DNA of 64,000 nt from Streptomyces albidoflavus. Lineage in GTDB: Bacteria > Actinomycetota > Actinomycetes > Streptomycetales > Streptomycetaceae. The translations under genes and the position numbers were made by a program. The notes below the pieces were generated by a model. The model saw only the letters and a program-made list of their open reading frames with translations. It ran no database searches and was not told the DNA's origin. This document shows positions 62,765 through 64,000 of the stretch, piece by piece. Where the stretch lies: positions 1-64,000 of the forward strand of contig NZ_JOII01000011.1 in the NCBI RefSeq assembly GCF_000719955.1, written 5' to 3'. How positions within the stretch are numbered: position 1 is the stretch's first letter; every line of letters begins with the position of its first letter.

Positions 62765-63247
62765 TCAGGAGGCGAGCACCTCGTCGAGGAGGGCCTCGGC
62801 CTTGTCCTCGTTGGTGTTCTCGGCCAGCGCCAGCTCGCTGACCAGGATCTGGCGAGCCTTCGCCAGCATGCGCTTCTCACCGGCGGACAGACCGCGCTCG
62901 CGCTCCCGGCGCCACAGGTCGCGGACGACCTCGGCGACGCGGATCACATCGCCCGACGCCAGCTTCTCCAGATTCGCCTTGTAGCGTCGGGACCAGTTGG
63001 TCGGCTCCTCGGCATACGGCGCTCGCAGCACCTCGAAGACCCGGTCCAGACCGTCCTGGCCCACTACGTCGCGCACGCCGACCAGCTCCGCGTTGTCCGC
63101 GGGCACACGCACCGTCAGGTCGCCTTGCGCGACCTTGAGAACCAGGTAGTTCTTGTCCACACCCTTGATCTGACGAGTTTCGATTGCCTCGATCAGCGCG
63201 GCCCCGTGATGGGGATAGACCACGGTGTCGCCAACCTTGAACGTCAT
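62765..63247 (-). CDS. carD: CarD/CdnL-family RNA polymerase-binding regulator
   Basis: A 160-residue CarD protein that binds the RNA polymerase beta subunit and stabilises open complexes, mainly at rRNA and housekeeping promoters. The Tudor-like N-terminal domain is [27 protein letters not shown]; the DNA-binding C-terminal domain has the conserved Trp in [17 protein letters not shown]. Length is standard. It precedes ispD and ispF in the same direction, as in other actinobacteria. Confidence 0.97.
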   Translation of the reverse strand: MTFKVGDTVVYPHHGAALIEAIETRQIKGVDKNYLVLKVAQGDLTVRVPADNAELVGVRDVVGQDGLDRVFEVLRAPYAEEPTNWSRRYKANLEKLASGDVIRVAEVVRDLWRRERERGLSAGEKRMLAKARQILVSELALAENTNEDKAEALLDEVLAS

Positions 63248-63275
63248 GTGACAGGTACCCCTTCCGTGGCTATCA

Positions 63276-63304
63276 AGGGTAACACGAGAATCGGGGCCCT
63301 TGAA
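63276..63304 (-). promoter_or_regulatory. Candidate carD promoter
   Basis: On the minus strand TTCAAG (63304-63299) and TACCCT (63281-63276) are separated by 17 bp, a reasonable primary-sigma promoter about 30 bp before the carD ATG. Confidence 0.5.
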
Positions 63305-63922
63305 TGGCGTTTTCGCAGGTCAGGCCATATCTCGGGGCTTGACAACAACAACGCGAACGTGCTGCGAAGGGCCTGCGGAACGAGGTATTCGCAGGTCGGG
63401 GCAGCTCTCCGGGGAAAGGGAAACGCGTACGTTACAGGTAGTTGAAGCCGTAAAGGAAGGGCTTTATGTCCTGTTTTGTCCGGTACGGTGACCCCCTGTA
63501 CGGCTCCCGCGTTCGAGGGACCGCGTCACACTTCCCGGCATTGCCGGAATTGATCACGCGGGCGCGTCCGGGGCCCCCGGAGGGGCCGGCTCGGGGGCGC
63601 CGGGGAAACGCCGGGCGGGATCACGGCGCGATCACGGGGTGATCACACGGCGCGGCGCGGGGCGAGAAGCGGCGGGACTCTGATCCTTTTCCCCGGCGCC
63701 CATGCATTCCTTACCGAAAAACCCGGGAATCCCCCTCACCGGAGCCCCCCGCGCATTTCCGCATTGCCAGGGCCCGGGGCGTACGCCGGTCGCTGCGCGG
63801 GCGCCCTCCCGACGGGGGGACGTAGGGCCGCCCGGGGTGTCCCTGGTCCGGGTGGAGGCGGGTCGGGTGAATCCCGGTGGCGACGGCTCGGTAACCTGAT
63901 CACGCTTGACCGGGAGGGTCCC
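63305..63922. other. Long intergenic region upstream of the right-end gene
   Basis: About 620 bp. TTCGCAGGTC occurs twice (about 63313 and 63390). GATCAC is repeated near 63553, 63620, 63631, 63643 and 63898. A 58-codon frame from ATG 63466 follows a good AAGGAAGGG but has no convincing later coding bias. TAACCT near 63893 may be a -10 for the next gene. Confidence 0.4.
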
Positions 63923-63985
63923 GATGCGCCCCTTGTCCCGTACCGCCCTCGTTCCGTCCTCGTTCAAGGAGTTGCCCGCACCGTG
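63923..63985 (+). CDS. 20-codon leader ORF
   Basis: ATG 63923 follows CGGGAGGG and the frame ends in a TGA that overlaps the GTG of the next gene (GTGA). The peptide starts MRPLSRTALVPSS. It could couple translation of the next gene or be chance; there is no family evidence. Confidence 0.3.
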
Positions 63986-64000
63986 AGCAGCAGCCTTCGA
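63982..64000 (+). CDS. Start of a gene cut by the window end
   Basis: GTG 63982 is preceded by AAGGAG at 11 bases and reads M-S-S-S-L-R before the window ends. In S. coelicolor the neighbourhood beyond carD leads toward phoP/phoR/phoU, but too little is visible to identify this gene. Confidence 0.4.

Overview
The window is high-GC actinobacterial DNA and almost certainly from a Streptomyces chromosome. The evidence is third-position GC bias in every gene, many ATGA/GTGA start-stop overlaps, GTG starts, apparent leaderless genes, an initiator tRNA of Streptomyces type, and the block carD-ispD-ispF-cysS-rlmB-...-msiK, which I remember from the core of S. coelicolor (around SCO4232-SCO4240). A perfect parS site at 6317-6332 also fits the core around oriC. 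The first 36 bases are not genomic: positions 4-36 are the Illumina Nextera read-1 adapter, so the first gene is truncated at an assembly end.

Layout. 38-3289: truncated two-component kinase with its NarL-type regulator, a pair of crcB fluoride-channel genes and a hypothetical gene. 3404-7724: a diiron N-oxygenase-like gene followed by a ferredoxin/ferredoxin-NADP reductase fusion, a terminator, parS, and thiI. 7725-9627: a GDSL hydrolase between two oppositely oriented arrays of a 22-bp palindrome-cored repeat, including a 121/147-bp inverted-repeat pair. 9628-14267: a thioredoxin-reductase-like flavoprotein and a cold-shock group (small conserved protein, DEAD-box helicase, CspA-type protein, MerR-like regulator). 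14253-18967: a partner-switching module (ATPase, two STAS proteins, a B12-binding protein resembling the CarH light sensor, and a PAS/GAF/PP2C phosphatase). 19214-23861: an acetyltransferase, tRNA-fMet, a TetR regulator with a 25-bp operator, and a carbonic anhydrase/SulP pair.

23945-42790 is the most distinctive region and looks like a biosynthetic gene cluster for an N-N bonded (hydrazine, hydrazone or diazo) natural product. Three adjacent genes, a lysine N6-monooxygenase, a D-amino-acid-oxidase-like flavoprotein and a cupin/methionyl-tRNA-synthetase fusion, are the signature of the hydrazine-forming route known from s56-p1 and triacsin biosynthesis. Around them lie a carrier protein fused to rhodanese, one intact and one degenerate adenylation domain, an alpha/beta hydrolase, a flavin monooxygenase, DABA-forming (EctB-like) and DABA-acetylating (EctA-like) enzymes without ectoine synthase, an ATP-grasp ligase, a 28-codon ORF and transporters. 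A 161-bp MITE sits exactly at the stop codon of one cluster gene. An MFS transporter at 43433-44725 may be the exporter.

44788-64000 is mostly housekeeping: tRNA-Thr, msiK with a DasR-like site, a nucleotidyltransferase, two CNNM/CorC-type membrane proteins behind a proline-rich leader ORF, a DoxX protein, rlmB, cysS, an F420-dependent oxidoreductase, a probably zinc-regulated uptake operon (binding protein, fused double permease, MFS) under a Zur-like box, a third repeat array, ispF, ispD and carD. The window ends just inside another gene.
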